Under the pieces are notes generated by a model, which ran no database searches, was not told the origin of the DNA, and was given only the letters and a program-made list of their open reading frames with translations. Position numbers and translations under genes: made by a program. DNA of 64,000 bases, from positions 1 to 64,000 of the forward strand of contig NW_026570384.1 in NCBI RefSeq assembly GCF_019649055.1, given 5' to 3'. Source of the stretch: Paramacrobiotus metropolitanus. Its lineage: Eukaryota; Tardigrada; Eutardigrada; Parachela; Macrobiotidae. This document shows positions 12,792 to 25,211 of the stretch, in pieces. How positions within the stretch are numbered: position 1 is the stretch's first letter; each line of letters opens with the position of its first letter.

Positions 12792-15700
12792 CTATGCAGC
12801 GCCGTGTAAGAATTCCGAGTTTTCTCCAAATACTGCGACAATTTTATCTTTATAGCGCTCAACGTTCTTCCGTAATATGTCCACACAGGGACCCATGAGC
12901 CGTTCAAAAGCTTTCGAATCCAAAAACGCCAGCTTCGTACCGTCAGCTGTAAGTTATACGAAAATTTATATCACTACAGCATTCGACCGCTCATTAGTAG
13001 TTTAGAAAATAATTCAGATATATAGGTATAACGATCGAAGTACTTTACAGTGCGATGAACGACTAGAATCGGCAAGTGTTGCCGTAAACACGCTCTGATG
13101 GGTACTCTAGGTGGAATGTTTACAAAACGCTATGTATGGCGCTACATAGAGTACAGTACGTATGTTAAAACGTGTGTTAAAGGGCAGTTACCCTACTGAA
13201 GCGATTTTGTTGTTGTCACTACATGAAGTTCTCCGACAACTTTCAGATGCAGTTTTATATTTAGAATTCTGTCCCACAACGCCGTATATATTGACTTAAA
13301 TAAAACATTCTATCTGCCAATAGTCCTGCCAAAAGAAAAAATGAAACTGAAGATGACACAACTTTAAAGTACCTCTTATTTTATAACTCAACTTCAGTCT
13401 AAGAAGTTTTTGTAAATGGATGTTGATTAAGTAATAACATCAGAGATGGTGCTGTACAGTTCTTTGTACGTTTTCGTTTTGTAGTTTTTTTACAGGAATA
13501 TCAGCAAATAGAATGTTTTCAGTGAGCGCATTAACGCATTTTTTTATTAACCGTATCGTAGCTGAAATAACGTAGTACTGCTAATTACGAGTGTTTTTAC
13601 TAATTCGTCGCTCGCGTGATTGAATTACTTATTTCACAGAGACAAAGATCTTTATAATCCTATATTTATATTCTTAGGTTCTTAATTTTTCTTCTTTATA
13701 TTCATATTCTTTTAAAACTTTAAATATTTTAACGATTGTGAAGTGAGATCGCGTGAGCATTTTTGGTTGTTTGAATGGTTGTTTGAATAAAGGGCGTGCT
13801 ATTTTGTATTAAGTACTACAATATGCACGTACCGGCTGCGGTAACAGTGGCAGCGCGAGGCTGTCCGGCAATCAGCGCCAGCTCACCCACGTACTGTCCC
13901 GGTCCAGCACGACCCACTTCTTGGTCGTTGCCATCTTCGTTACGCGTGCACACGACCTCGCCGGATTCCACAAAGTACATCCCATCGCCCTGATCACCTG
14001 TGCGATAAAACAGAAACTGAACAACGTTGCGCATTTCACTTCGACAATAAGTATCTGTACAACAATACAAGTCGCGCAAGAACAATTGCGGGTGTACAGA
14101 AGTGACCTATAATTTTGGTAAAGAGCAGATTTACGGGGCGTTTAGTCAGAATCACCATGCATCAAAAGTTTTCCGGGAGCATTGCTTTATACTGTAAAGA
14201 TTGCAAAGCTATGCACCAAGAAATTCACTGGTGCACAAAATGACCACATTTAAACTATCGCATAACTCCCAATATTAATGTAGAATTGTTTACAGTTCGT
14301 TTACTCAGTCAGCTACGAAAGTGGGAATAGGTGTGTACTTTTATCAAGGAAATGTTACCTTGTTTCATGACAACCTCGCCAAGATTGTATTTTCGTGGCA
14401 CCAGTGCGTCGCACACGTTCTGCTTCTCATAATCATGCAGATCAGCCAAAAAGTCCACTTTCTCCATTAGCGACATGTACAATTTCCGCTTCTCGTAGGC
14501 GCCGCGGACGATAATGCGTTTAAATGTCTCCCTGTCCTGCAATTGATGACTTCCGTTATGCCACACCAAAAGCAAAACACGTCCGGTTCCCTTACCAACG
14601 CCCATAGTTTGCCGGCAGTGCGGGCCCGCACCGTGGCCGCCCGTGGCTGATTGTACATCAGCGCCAATTCACCGAAACTGCCGCGGTTGACGTACTCTGT
14701 CACTTTGGTCAGTTCTCCGTTGACCTTTGCGAAACAGTCGAATTCACCCTCTTCGATAACGTAGAAGTGTTCGGCTTTTTCGTCATCGATCTTGATGACC
14801 TCCTCCCCGGCTTCCACTTTGACCTGTACATGGTAAATAATGCGTGAAAACCAACAATAATTTCGTTAACTGGTTGGATAGTGCAGTTGCAATTTTACCT
14901 CTTCTAACGCATCGATGACCTTTTTCAGGTGATCTTCGTCAAGGGATCGGAAGAGCAGCACCTCTTTGACTGCCTCCTTTACGCGGTGCAGCTGCTCCTC
15001 GCTTTTGGGAAAGACTTTATCTGGCACGTCGGACTCAGCGGCTGGATCGTAACCTGTGTTAAGAAATGCACACAGTATTCGACGCACACAGTATTCTTAC
15101 TTATAGTATACACAGGAAATTATGTCTATAATTCTGAGTTAAAAAATACTACAGCATTTTATAGACCATGTTCTAGCAAGTGCAAAACTTAAATGGAGAA
15201 TAAACTGGAATGCAATTTGTTCTCCGGTATTCAAAGGTACCGAGGCGTGAATAATCGGGAGTGCTTACGCAAATGCTCATGCAATGTAGCAGTTAACTCG
15301 TGTGCAGCTACCGGAAGCAACAATAAAAGTGTGCACTATCTGCTCACTATAGCGCATTAACACAACCCTCATAGATGCTCACTTTCAGCGGATACCGCTT
15401 GCCGTCGTGATTCCAGCTGAGCGTCCTTGGGGGCCTCTTGGGGATTTTCCGCATGATGCTCTGTGCAGGGGATCAATCATCAGTTTCTAGCAAAAACATG
15501 CCGCGATCTAATTTCACCACCCACTTACGATTAACCGAAGTGGACGATTTGCCCGGCTGCAACTGATTGGCAGATTTCGCTTCCTTGGCATGATCCGTGG
15601 CCTCCAGTGTTGTCCTCGATTTGTTCTGGTCCGCTTCCAACGTCGTCCGAGATTTCCCGACATCCATCGTGCTCTTGGACTTTCCGTAGTGTCCGGCAGC

Positions 15701-18464
15701 GTCCAGCGTTGTCCGACTGGGACCGTGGGCTTCCTCCAGCGTACTCCGCGATTTGCCTTCCTCCAGCTTGGATTTGGCAGGTTCCGGAGCTGCCTCCAGC
15801 GTGGTTCGCGATTTGCCGGCTGCGTCGAGGGTGGTGCGGGATTTGGCGTCCACGGACGAGGCTGCCGGTTCCGCAGGGTGCTGCCGACTGGGAGCGGCGT
15901 CGAGAGTGTTGCGCGATTTCGATTCGGCGAGGGTTGAGGCTTGGGGATGGGGCGGTTCGTGGTGAGCAGTGGATTCGGAATGGCTCATCTAATCATCAGA
16001 TATCTTTGAAATCAACGACTAGACGCTTCACGCTAAAACATAGTTCGTATAAAAACATTCCTTGCATGTTGACCACGACGCTTGTAAATAGCGAATGCTG
16101 TTTTCGAATTAATTCCGATGCACCGTGAAAACACCACACTAAGCCGGTATGCCAATGCTCGTATGTCGACAGCTGTACAATGTAACGACCAGCGCTGACG
16201 GAAGTATTCAAAATAAATATTTTAGATTTATTTTTGAATGGAATAAATTGCGGCGAAACGATAAAATTGGAATGCGTCGAATGCACAGCTGAATGCAGCG
16301 ATCAAGCGCTGACGGAAGCCATTCCAGGAAACAACGGGGGAGCTATTTTTACACTCTATATGAAGCCGGACGAATTGATCACACCGCACAGAAGCAGCAG
16401 AGTGGGAGAGAGAAATATGAATAGGGAGATTAAGGATAGTACAAAGTGCCGACAAACACAATATGCCGGAAATTGCTTAATGCGCAATTACGCGATGCTC
16501 ACTTGTCAGGGTTAAGTGTTAACCACAAGGATTAAGCGGCCGTAGATTAAGCAGGTTAACGAAAGCAGTGCATATTCACTTACATCCTGTCCGGAGCGGG
16601 CACCCGCCGCCGACGGGACACGGCTGGGCACGCTCCTGACCTCCGTCCCGCTGGGCTGCCGGTCTGCGTCGCGCTGGGCGTCCAGGGTGGTCCGTGAGGC
16701 AGCGGGCGTCAGAGAGCGCTCCGATTTGCTGGCATCTAGATTCTGGCCGGATTTGGCTGATTCCGGCCGATCCTGGGAGGAGGGGCGCACGACAAGGGTG
16801 GTCTGGGAACGCCCAGCTCGCTGCTCCTCGGACAGGGGAAGAGTGGTGCGGGATTGTGCGGGGGCGATGGCGCTACCCACGGGTTCCAGTGTAGATTTCG
16901 ACGGCGCTTTATTGTTGATGTTGGTGGCCGCTGGAATGCACGCATAACACATTTATATCTTACATTCCGACGGCAATCTATGATCAATGAGACAGGCAAT
17001 CAAAGGAGTTGTGCGTGCCGACCCCATCAGACCCGGGATAAATTGGATTACGTGCGCCGGCAGATGGGTTGGCGGGAAAGTAAGGAGGACGGCAGCGGCC
17101 GATCAATAAACAATAAGTCACGAGGCCAAACGCGTTAGCGCGCCTGACGATGGTTGGCGCTCTCTCGCTGGCGACTGCAGTCAGCTGAGGAGAGATCCAC
17201 ACGAAGGTATGAGCGAGATAGGAGTCAATTGCTTGAGCGGGATGCCCGCGCTGACACTGGGGATGGCCATAAGGGAGTCCCACAAGATTCCCTTCATAAT
17301 GGATGTATCGCACGTATGCGCCGATAATCCGATAATTTGCATGCTAAGACATGCAAGCAAGGCGCGTGGGATGCCGGCAGCTCGTGAAAATTGCCGGTGC
17401 GCATGCAACCGTTTCCCTGTATAGATATGTTCCAGGGTGTTTTTTTCGACCGACATACCGGTAACCGGTATCAAAGCACATTAGGTTGTTGCACGAACAT
17501 GAACCGTTCTAAGACTATTTCAGTAATTCAGTAAGTAAATCCAGTTTGATTGTTCTGTTGAAAATTTGCAGAGTAAATTTTGAGTAGCGCATAAAAAACA
17601 CAAGGTCAACTGTACAACGAATAAAAGGGAACATTCCCTGTGGTGTAGAGGTGCGGTTAAATAAACATGTGTATTACTTGTGCAGCTTTAGCGGCAACGT
17701 TTTGTACTGTAGTGATTCGTTTGGGTGCTGCTTGCCACTAGTTTTCGAAAATCAGGACCCTTGTGCTACGGTTCACCCCAAGAGAATTTTCTCAGAGCCA
17801 GACCTTGTTATCGCTAACGAACCCATTTGGGTGGAGGGAAATTGCAATTAACCGGGGAATTATGCCTTACATTTGGCGCTTTCTGCCAGCTCGTTGCGTG
17901 ACGCTTTCTGGCCAGGCGATGGCTGTTCGGCTTTCCGTTGTTCCTGAGAATAAAATCAGGATATATGGCAAGGTCACAACTCTACTTCCCTATTATTCAT
18001 TTTATGTACATTTGGATAACTACAGAAATAGGGGCGAAAACAAGCAGTTTTGCGTGTCGCGCGCATTGTACAAATTTATAGCTTTTTCCGCCAACTCAAA
18101 ATTTAAATTACTGCCTTTGAGCGTCAACTATTTTTAACCCGGGTAGCGCAACAACTGTAATTATAAATCAACGGAAAATTACATCCCTCGCTCGTGTCCC
18201 TTTCTCACCTCCTCCTTCAGCGCCCGTGTGAACCAGTCGACGGCGAAACGGAGAAACTGATCCTGCTCCACGCGTCCACTGTACACAGCGCGTATTACAT
18301 GTCACAACTGACGCACACACGTGGACACATTTAGACCGCCAAGACGACGGCAGCGCAATCATCATTTACCGTAGCACGGCCACCACGAAATCCTGCAGGA
18401 TTTCCTTGGCGCCATTGGGCAGGCTGCGCTTGGATTTCGTCGGGGCTTTGGCTGCATTCGACAT
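12792..18464 (-). CDS. cAMP-dependent protein kinase regulatory subunit (RII-like with RI-type pseudosubstrate)
   Basis: Binds PKA catalytic subunits and releases them on cAMP binding. Exons in order: 18464-18370, 18278-18209, 15988-15529, 15460-15383, 15053-14899, 14823-14596, 14536-14359, 13997-13833, 12946-12792; 1584 nt, 527 residues, all phases matching. Exons 1-2 encode a docking/dimerisation helix pair (GAKEILQDFVVAVLR, then FLRFAVDWFTRALKEE). Exon 3 is a low-complexity tract with about eight KSRTTLEA-type repeats. Exon 4 has the inhibitor segment RRQAVSAES, with Ala at the phospho-acceptor position as in type I subunits. Two cAMP-binding domains follow, with phosphate-binding cassettes FGELALMYNQPRAAT and VGELALIAGQPRAAT, keeping the Glu and Arg that hold cAMP. 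The C-terminus (AFERLMGPCVDILRKN.. KIVAVFGE) is RII-like. An additional repeat-coding exon at 16952-16584 may be alternative (separate entry). Confidence 0.9.
16584..16952 (-). CDS. Alternative/cassette exon of the PKA regulatory subunit with SRTTL repeats
   Basis: Frame rich in the same repeat as exon 3 of the PKA-R gene: QSRTTLPL, RSQTTLVV, ASRTTLDA, with KSTL and KSERSL variants. The 3' end at GAT|GTAAGT (exon end 16584) is in phase 0 and joins exactly to the exon that starts at 15988. The 5' side is unclear. The acceptor at 16932-16931 would need an upstream exon ending in phase 1, whereas the dimerisation exon ends in phase 0. Reading from ATG 16952 (MCYACIPAATN) instead gives a whole number of codons. 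So it may be an alternative first exon giving an isoform without the dimerisation domain, or a small linking exon is missing from my model. Confidence 0.6.
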
Positions 18465-20372
18465 GGCCGCTGTCTGGGGAATTGCACACACAGTAAAGGG
18501 AGAGGAACTGCACACGTGATAACGAGCGAAAGATCAAAAGAAACGCCTTGGCGTGATAATTTAATCGGCCACTTTGCTACTTGCCGCGGGATAGTCAGTT
18601 TGCATGAAGGCCGCACGGCTGTCCTGGCCGAAGCGGGGATTTTTTTCCCGGACGACGTGTAGTACGGTGTCGGAATACTACGATGAAAAGGGGAAATACT
18701 TCAGAAATCTAGATGTACCGCATCCTCTTGTTATACTGTACTTCAGTTATTGAAATATGCTGAAGGCTGCAGACTTACGCATGGCAACAAACCTTCAATA
18801 AAATATAAATAAGCACATTAATAGTTAATAAATAGGCATATGCCATAAATACTATACGTTTGTTACTTACTTTGCCAAACAAAATTTATTTGGTTATTTG
18901 GGACTTGTCTTAATGGTAAGCACAGCCTGCATAATCTTAGGAGCATGTACGGTTAGAACTTAGAACAACTGAATATACTATTACGTAAAGATGATTATGG
19001 AACGTATATTTATTTTGACAGACTCGACATGGATAAATTATGCGTGTCGTGAGGTAGATTTCGGAGCTGTTGCGGTGACCTTTACTGGAAGTATCGTCTG
19101 CAGTAAATACTTACTTCCTGTAAGCAACTTCTGTGGTATATCCGACAAGTGCGAAGCTTTCTCAAGGTGAAACCGATACGTGAGAAAATCTCAGGGGAGA
19201 CGCCTTCATCAGCATTTACAACAAGATTGATCAAATGCGACAGTTAGAGCCGTTATAAACCACACGTCGCGTTCCCAAGGCCAGGCTGTCATCGAACACC
19301 TGCATGACATAAGCGATCATGGGTTTTCCGCGAGTACGAGTAAGTAACACATTTTACCATTAGCAATGCCCAATTAGTATTGCGCAGAATTATCGCAAAA
19401 CATTCGCTAGTTTTTGAAAGGATGAAGAAATCTCTTCTGGTTCAAGAGTTTCATTAAATCACGAAGTTCTTACTTGGTCGCGCTCAAAGTTTTGCTTGTT
19501 ACTACTTTGTATAAAGGGCAATTTCTGTTGTCATTTTACGACAGTATTGGCGTAGAAAATACCTGTTAGTGGGAAACAATATTTATTATTGTTTCCCACT
19601 CGCAGGTATGTTCTGTGGATAAATATTTTAGTTATGAATGATCAGAAGCTACTGTACGTACTTGAAAGATCTTAAAAATTCTTTTCCCTTGTTTCATCGC
19701 AACTACAAGGATACCCATCGATTGCGGGTTAATCCTTACCTGGTAATCCTGGTATGTCTTCTTTTATCATCAGACATCAATACTACTACACGAGAAGGCT
19801 GATAATTTAGTTAAGTTATAAATAATTTTGATTTAGGAAATTTTAAAATCTCTTAATTTAATTTTCAATTTTTTAAAACCTTATTTTTTGCTTTGCTTTG
19901 CTTACTTTTTTAAAATTTTACTTATGCAGGCTATATATGTGCAATGCGTACGGTTTACAGCAAACATAAGCACATTGTATATACGAAGCGGAAATTTTCT
20001 AAATAAAAACAAAAATTACTAAATACTGTAGCCTGATTTCATTATACTCGCACGTACAACAAATTAGCAATATTGTTACGTTGTAGATCAAAGTCAACCG
20101 TAAGCACACAATCCTACAAGCTTCCTTTATTGCGATTTAAAATGGCAACCCACCACCACTTCCAACATGTAAAATTCTTCAAATCACCGTAATCAAAACC
20201 GGACTAATGACATCAGCGACTCTAATACCAGTTAAAATAATCTAGACAGTAAAGAAAGCACCTAAATGAAGCAAAGCTGACATCGAAGCAAACCCAACCC
20301 GCAAAATAAACAAATTAATCGTCATGCAGCTGCGAAAGGAATGACCCGCCTTGAGGGTGTGTGCGCGCGGAT
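18465..20372. other. Intergenic: promoter side of PKA-R and 3' side of 6PGD
   Basis: No supportable gene. Contains the strong hairpin at 19561-19607. The last part (20242-20372) should be 3' UTR of the 6PGD gene. Confidence 0.5.
19561..19607. repeat. Strong inverted repeat (hairpin)
   Basis: The arms ACCTGTTAGTGGGAAACAATA and TATTGTTTCCCACTCGCAGGT (quoted 5' ends ACCTGTTAGTGGG and ATTGTTTCCCAC) pair almost perfectly over about 20 bp around a TTTAT loop. Possible short hairpin RNA or MITE relic; no further evidence for either. Confidence 0.85.
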
Positions 20373-23300
20373 TTAAGCCGAGTAGGTGGAGGAGGACGTA
20401 GTGCCACCGCGGCCAGTCCAGTTGGTATGGACAAACTTGCCAGGTGCATCCATGAGTTCGTAGGTGTGGGCGCCGAAATAGTCGCGCTGGGCCTGCAAAC
20501 GCACAAGCTTTAAAAAAATGGAATGGTCTTAAAATACCGATTCTAACCTGGATGAGATTGGCCGGCAGCGTGGCCGAGGCGAAGCCATCGTAGAAGGACA
20601 GGGCCGACGACATGGCCGGGACGGGAATACCGTTTAGGACGGCGGTCGACACCACCTGGCGCCATCCATCCTGCAAAATGACGCCGAAATTGAATGTGAA
20701 TCTTGTGATTATCGAACGGATCCATCACGACGTTATTTTAAAACAATTCTCTAACTTTCTGGAATTTACCAAAACAATTCAAAAACTGTTTCAGCGTAAA
20801 AAACAATGGTATCAACAAATACACAAAAACATTCAAAAACCACTGAAACTGCAGGTGCGGTCAATTCGTTGTACCTGTGCGTCGCTGATTGCCTTCTTGA
20901 AGAAATCATCCAGCAGCAAATTAGACAGATCGGGGTTTTTGTCGAAGGCCTTTTTGATATCTCCCAAGAAGGCGCTAAATAATACCAAATTTGCAAAAGC
21001 CTATACTGTATGTCGTTACGAACCTGACTTACCTGCGAATAATGCAGCCGCCACGCCACATCAGAGCAATTCCGCCGTTGTTCAGCTTCCAGTTCAACTG
21101 CTTAGCCGCCTCACGGAACAGCATGAAGCCTTGGGCGTACGAGATGATCTTCGACGCGTACAGGGCCTAACAAATGAAAACAACACCATGAAAAAGGGGT
21201 ACTGTAATGTAGAAAAAACTGCCCTAGCAAAAATTATTCCAAAAAAGTAACAACTGCCATGCAGCACCAATACAATAGTGAGGACTAAGGAACGAACACG
21301 GTGTAGAGAAAAAGGAGAAGCGCAAACAACTGAGCAAAAGGAGGAAACAGTCGTCGAGGTGAATGATTATAACCCGACATTTTCACACCCTAAAATCTGC
21401 TTTGTAAAAGTTCGATTGTATTAGGACTTACATAGCTGATTTGTTCGATAAATTTCTGCCTGTCACCGGTGAATTTCGGGGAGGGACGTTTCAGTTGCTT
21501 GCTGGCATTGACGCGCTCGTCTTTCAGCGAAGACAAACAACGAGCGAAAACAGCTTCACCGATCAGGGTCACAGGGATTCCGTATTCCAAAGCTGCCATA
21601 GTTGTCCACTTTCCAGTTCCTTTCTGTAAATCACGTAGAAAAATTTAATGACAAAAAAGGAAATCATTTCACAAAAAATTAAGACCAAGCTATTAATCAA
21701 ATGGGAATGCTCCGCGCTTCCTCGCGGAAAGCCTCACAGAAAGAAAGTATATCAATCTCGCGTGCATAACGAATGACCAGGCAATTTATTACATAATTAC
21801 ATCTGAAAACAAGCTGAATTTTACGACCCACCTGCCCAGCAGCGTCGCGGATCTTGTCGACGAGGTGCTGGCCCTTCTCGTCCTTGTACTTGAGAATATC
21901 GCTAGTGATCTCAATCAAGAAAGAATCCAAAAATCCTTTATTCCACTTAGCCAAAGCCTGTAATAAAAACTTGCTTTTGCCAATAAAAAATGATTTTTTT
22001 CTACCCTGGTAATCAAAGCCAGCTTTTTTGAATCCAGTTATTTAAATCCGAAAATGAATTCCATCAGCAGAACGAAAAAATGAAGTTTCCAGAAAATTAA
22101 TCTAATACATTTCAAATTCTATATAAAGAAACATAAGTTAAAGACCGGAAGGCGCAACTGAATGGGACTTCAAGTTCAAATTGCCAAATCACAATCTGCA
22201 ACTATCAAATTTTTAGTATTTTTTACTACCTCGCTCATTTCGTCATTGGTCATGCCGACGACATCGCGCATGATGTGATAGGCTTCAGCGATTAGTTGCA
22301 TGTCTCCGTACTCGATTCCGTTGTGCACCATCTTCACGAAATGACCGGCGCCATCCTCACCCACCCAGTCGCAGCATGGTTCGTTGCCTACTTTGGCGGC
22401 AATGCCCTGAAAGATGTCCTTAATGGCTGGCCTGCAAAAATAGACCATTTATGATAAACCAAACAATCACAGTGGTTAATAAATCCAAAATACATCTGCG
22501 AAGATGTGTTTTGGATGCTCAGTTGGTGCACAGCTTGCATGCACATCAAAAGCGAAATCAAAAGCGATTCAATCATGACTAAATTACTCGTACTTATTAG
22601 TTAGGCCTATTAAACATTTTATAATCACTAAAATCAACTTATTTTAATTCACTTTTGAAAGCTTATTCAAACACCTATTTCATTCAGTTTCTACCATAAT
22701 TACCATTTTTAGTTTCAAACATGCTCTCAATTGCGCAAAATAACTAAGAAATCTGCTTACCGATGTTTCATTCAAGAACTACAAAACATTAAAACTGACG
22801 CTGTAAGTGCGGCATAAATGAAGCAGAAAACGCCCACTAGGCATCAACAGCCCTAATTAACTAGGCATCAGCTTACCACGCCGCAGCAGAGCCTCCAGGC
22901 ATCAGGGACGGTCCATGACGAGCTCCCTGACGGATAAAGCAAAAACGTTTATTATTCCGATGGAATTATTGCAAGATGCAAGCGTATTTCCTACCTCTTC
23001 GCCACCGCTAACACCGGATCCCACAAACAGAAATCCCTTGCTCTCCAAATCCTTGGTACGTCGACGACTGTCCAGATATTCAGAATTACCACCATCGATA
23101 ATAATGTCACCTGAATCAAATCAACCATAAACAAAAAACCAAACATATGATCTGCAACAAAGTAATCGTAGCGATTTTCGCAGTCGATTTTACGCATCGT
23201 GACCTCGTGATCAAATTAGATGCAACCCATTACTATTAATTTGCATCACCTGTACCATGTATTTTCTTGATTCTTGTAAATATTATTGTAACTCTTGTAA

Positions 23301-24745
23301 ATTTATGTTTCATAAAACTTTTCGAGTCCATAATTACTACGACTGAAGAGTGTAAAAACGTACCCTTTTCCAAATGCGGCAGCAACAGGTTGATGAAATC
23401 ATCCACGGCTGATCCAGCCTTGACCATCAGCTAAAGCAAACCAAAGAATATCAATCTATCAATCTTCATTCAAAACTTTTCCGCACGGATAATAAGTAAG
23501 TACATGAATGGAAAGTGCTGACACCGACAATTCGTACGTAAGCAGCACAGACAAATGAGAGTTATGAGACCACCGCACTTTTGATTGCTGTATTCTCGTA
23601 CTTATACTCCCTAACCGTAAGAACCGTCCGCCCATAACGGTATCGGTCAGAAACTCCGATACGATATTATTACAAATGCCTGTAAGAACTGTCCTTAAAG
23701 TCTGTTATCTTTACCAGCTCTATAATTTCATTTACCGTGACAGTTTATTCTAAATTATGCTGATTAATGCAAAGCTATTCATGTTACTATTTTCCATCAA
23801 TAAATACGAATTTGTGTACCATGATGCGGCGCGGCTTCTTCAACTTGGCTGCCAGCTCTTCAATGGAATGCGCACCGATGACCTTGGTGCCTTTGGCTTC
23901 ATTCTGCAGGAATTCATCGACTTTTGAGACGGTGCGGTTGAAGGCCACCACCTAAAAATAGCAACATTAACATACAGACGTGAAGTTACCAACAATTTTA
24001 TTTATAGGGCGATCAATACAACCACCGACTCCAACAGAATCCAACAATGCAAACGTAATCGATTCATTCAACATAAAAACCATAATTAAAATTCTCAGAA
24101 AAAAACGGGAGCATCCAGGGGCCTGTCATCCGTCTGGGTCGGTTAGCCATTAAAGGTTGAAAACAGTCAACGAACGGAATCGAAAACAACATACCGACTA
24201 ATAACATACATCGGCTAAAATGTAATTCCCTGTACTATCTGGAGCGAGCGCTTTCGTAAGTGCATATTAACACCATTTGCGCCGTATTTAACTTTTTACA
24301 GTAAATTTGCGTCTACAGAATAAACATCACAAAATGCTAGGAAAATGATGTTTCAGTAACAACTCAAAACTATCTTCATAGTTGCATAAATATTGCTAGA
24401 AACACTGCAAAATACAACAACTGTATAAACGCAGCCCGCATGAAATAAAAGTCAAAAAGTGTAAACATAGTTTAGCAACGTACCGTGAAGCCATGGTCGT
24501 TCATATTCAGGATAAGATTCTGTCCCATCACGGCCAAGCCGATCACTCCGATATCCCCGCTGAAAATATCATTATTAATTTTGAGCTTCTTCCTTTTAAA
24601 CGAAATATACCGAATAAATACGCATTTGCCTTAGTAATTAAGAAGTGTCGGTCCGGTGAAAAACGAACACGGAACACACCACTAACCGAGAGCGAGAAGA
24701 ATCTCGCGTACAATAATAAACTTACACTGCTTCACCGATCACCAT
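20373..24745 (-). CDS. PGD: 6-phosphogluconate dehydrogenase, decarboxylating
   Basis: Third enzyme of the oxidative pentose phosphate pathway: oxidises and decarboxylates 6-phosphogluconate to ribulose 5-phosphate, making NADPH in the cytosol. Thirteen exons, in order: 24745-24726, 24559-24484, 23951-23820, 23430-23364, 23110-22995, 22926-22877, 22431-22230, 21957-21832, 21623-21432, 21166-21033, 20974-20875, 20670-20548, 20492-20373. They sum to 1458 nt, 485 residues, the usual animal length, with every phase matching. Visible landmarks: N-terminal dinucleotide fold [43 protein letters not shown], the catalytic block [19 protein letters not shown] (Lys and Asn acting on substrate), FIEQISYALYASK, and the C-terminal [15 protein letters not shown]. 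Complete and apparently intact. Confidence 0.97.
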
Positions 24746-25077
24746 TTTGGACTGGATGCTGGTTCTGGAGAAAAAGAAATAAAAGGGGAACGCAAATCAA
24801 AGTGCAAATGGCGAAGAAGGAGCTGGAAATGCGAAGAAAGTAGGAAATGCTAATCCGGTGCGCCTTCGCGAAAGTACTGCAACTGGTTTTGCAGCCTGGA
24901 TTAGTGCTGAATCACGCGAAAGCTAGACCCGCATGATTTTGCAGCGCGTGCCGAGATGAGGTGCGATCGAGTGAAACCTGTGTAGCGAGCACGGCTCAGG
25001 GGGTTCACACTTCACAGTGCCCACAGTTAAAACCGTAAGTTTAAAGTACAGTACGTACTTTTCTTTCTTATATACTT

Positions 25078-25116
25078 TGTACGTACAAGGAAAATCTAGA
25101 TTTTCTTGTACGTACA
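25078..25116. repeat. Near-perfect palindrome centred on TCTAGA
   Basis: TGTACGTACAAGG.. AAAATCTAGATTTT ..CTTGTACGTACA reads the same on both strands apart from one extra G on the left arm. It immediately precedes a second, larger palindrome. Confidence 0.85.
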
Positions 25117-25118
25117 TA

Positions 25119-25211
25119 GTTGTACTCACCATCAGTACAGTACTTTTAATACAGATCTGTATTAAAAGTACAGATCTGTATTTAAAGTACTGTACTGATG
25201 GTGAGTACAAC
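25119..25211. repeat. 93-bp inverted repeat with internal duplicated palindromes
   Basis: The left arm begins GTTGTACTCACCATCAGTAC and the right arm ends GTACTGATGGTGAGTACAAC. The inner arms (AGTACTTTTAATACAGAT / ATCTGTATTTAAAGTACT) pair with few mismatches. The centre contains two copies of ACAGATCTGTAT. It would fold into a long stem and is the largest inverted repeat I found in the window. Confidence 0.85.

Noticed and set aside
15607-16128. Plus-strand frames of 115-173 codons opposite the PKA-R repeat exon
   Set aside because: Shadows of the repetitive GC-rich SRTTL exon on the minus strand.
20612-21250. 212-codon plus-strand frame
   Set aside because: Runs antisense across three exons and two introns of 6PGD; no similarity and crosses unrelated sequence types.
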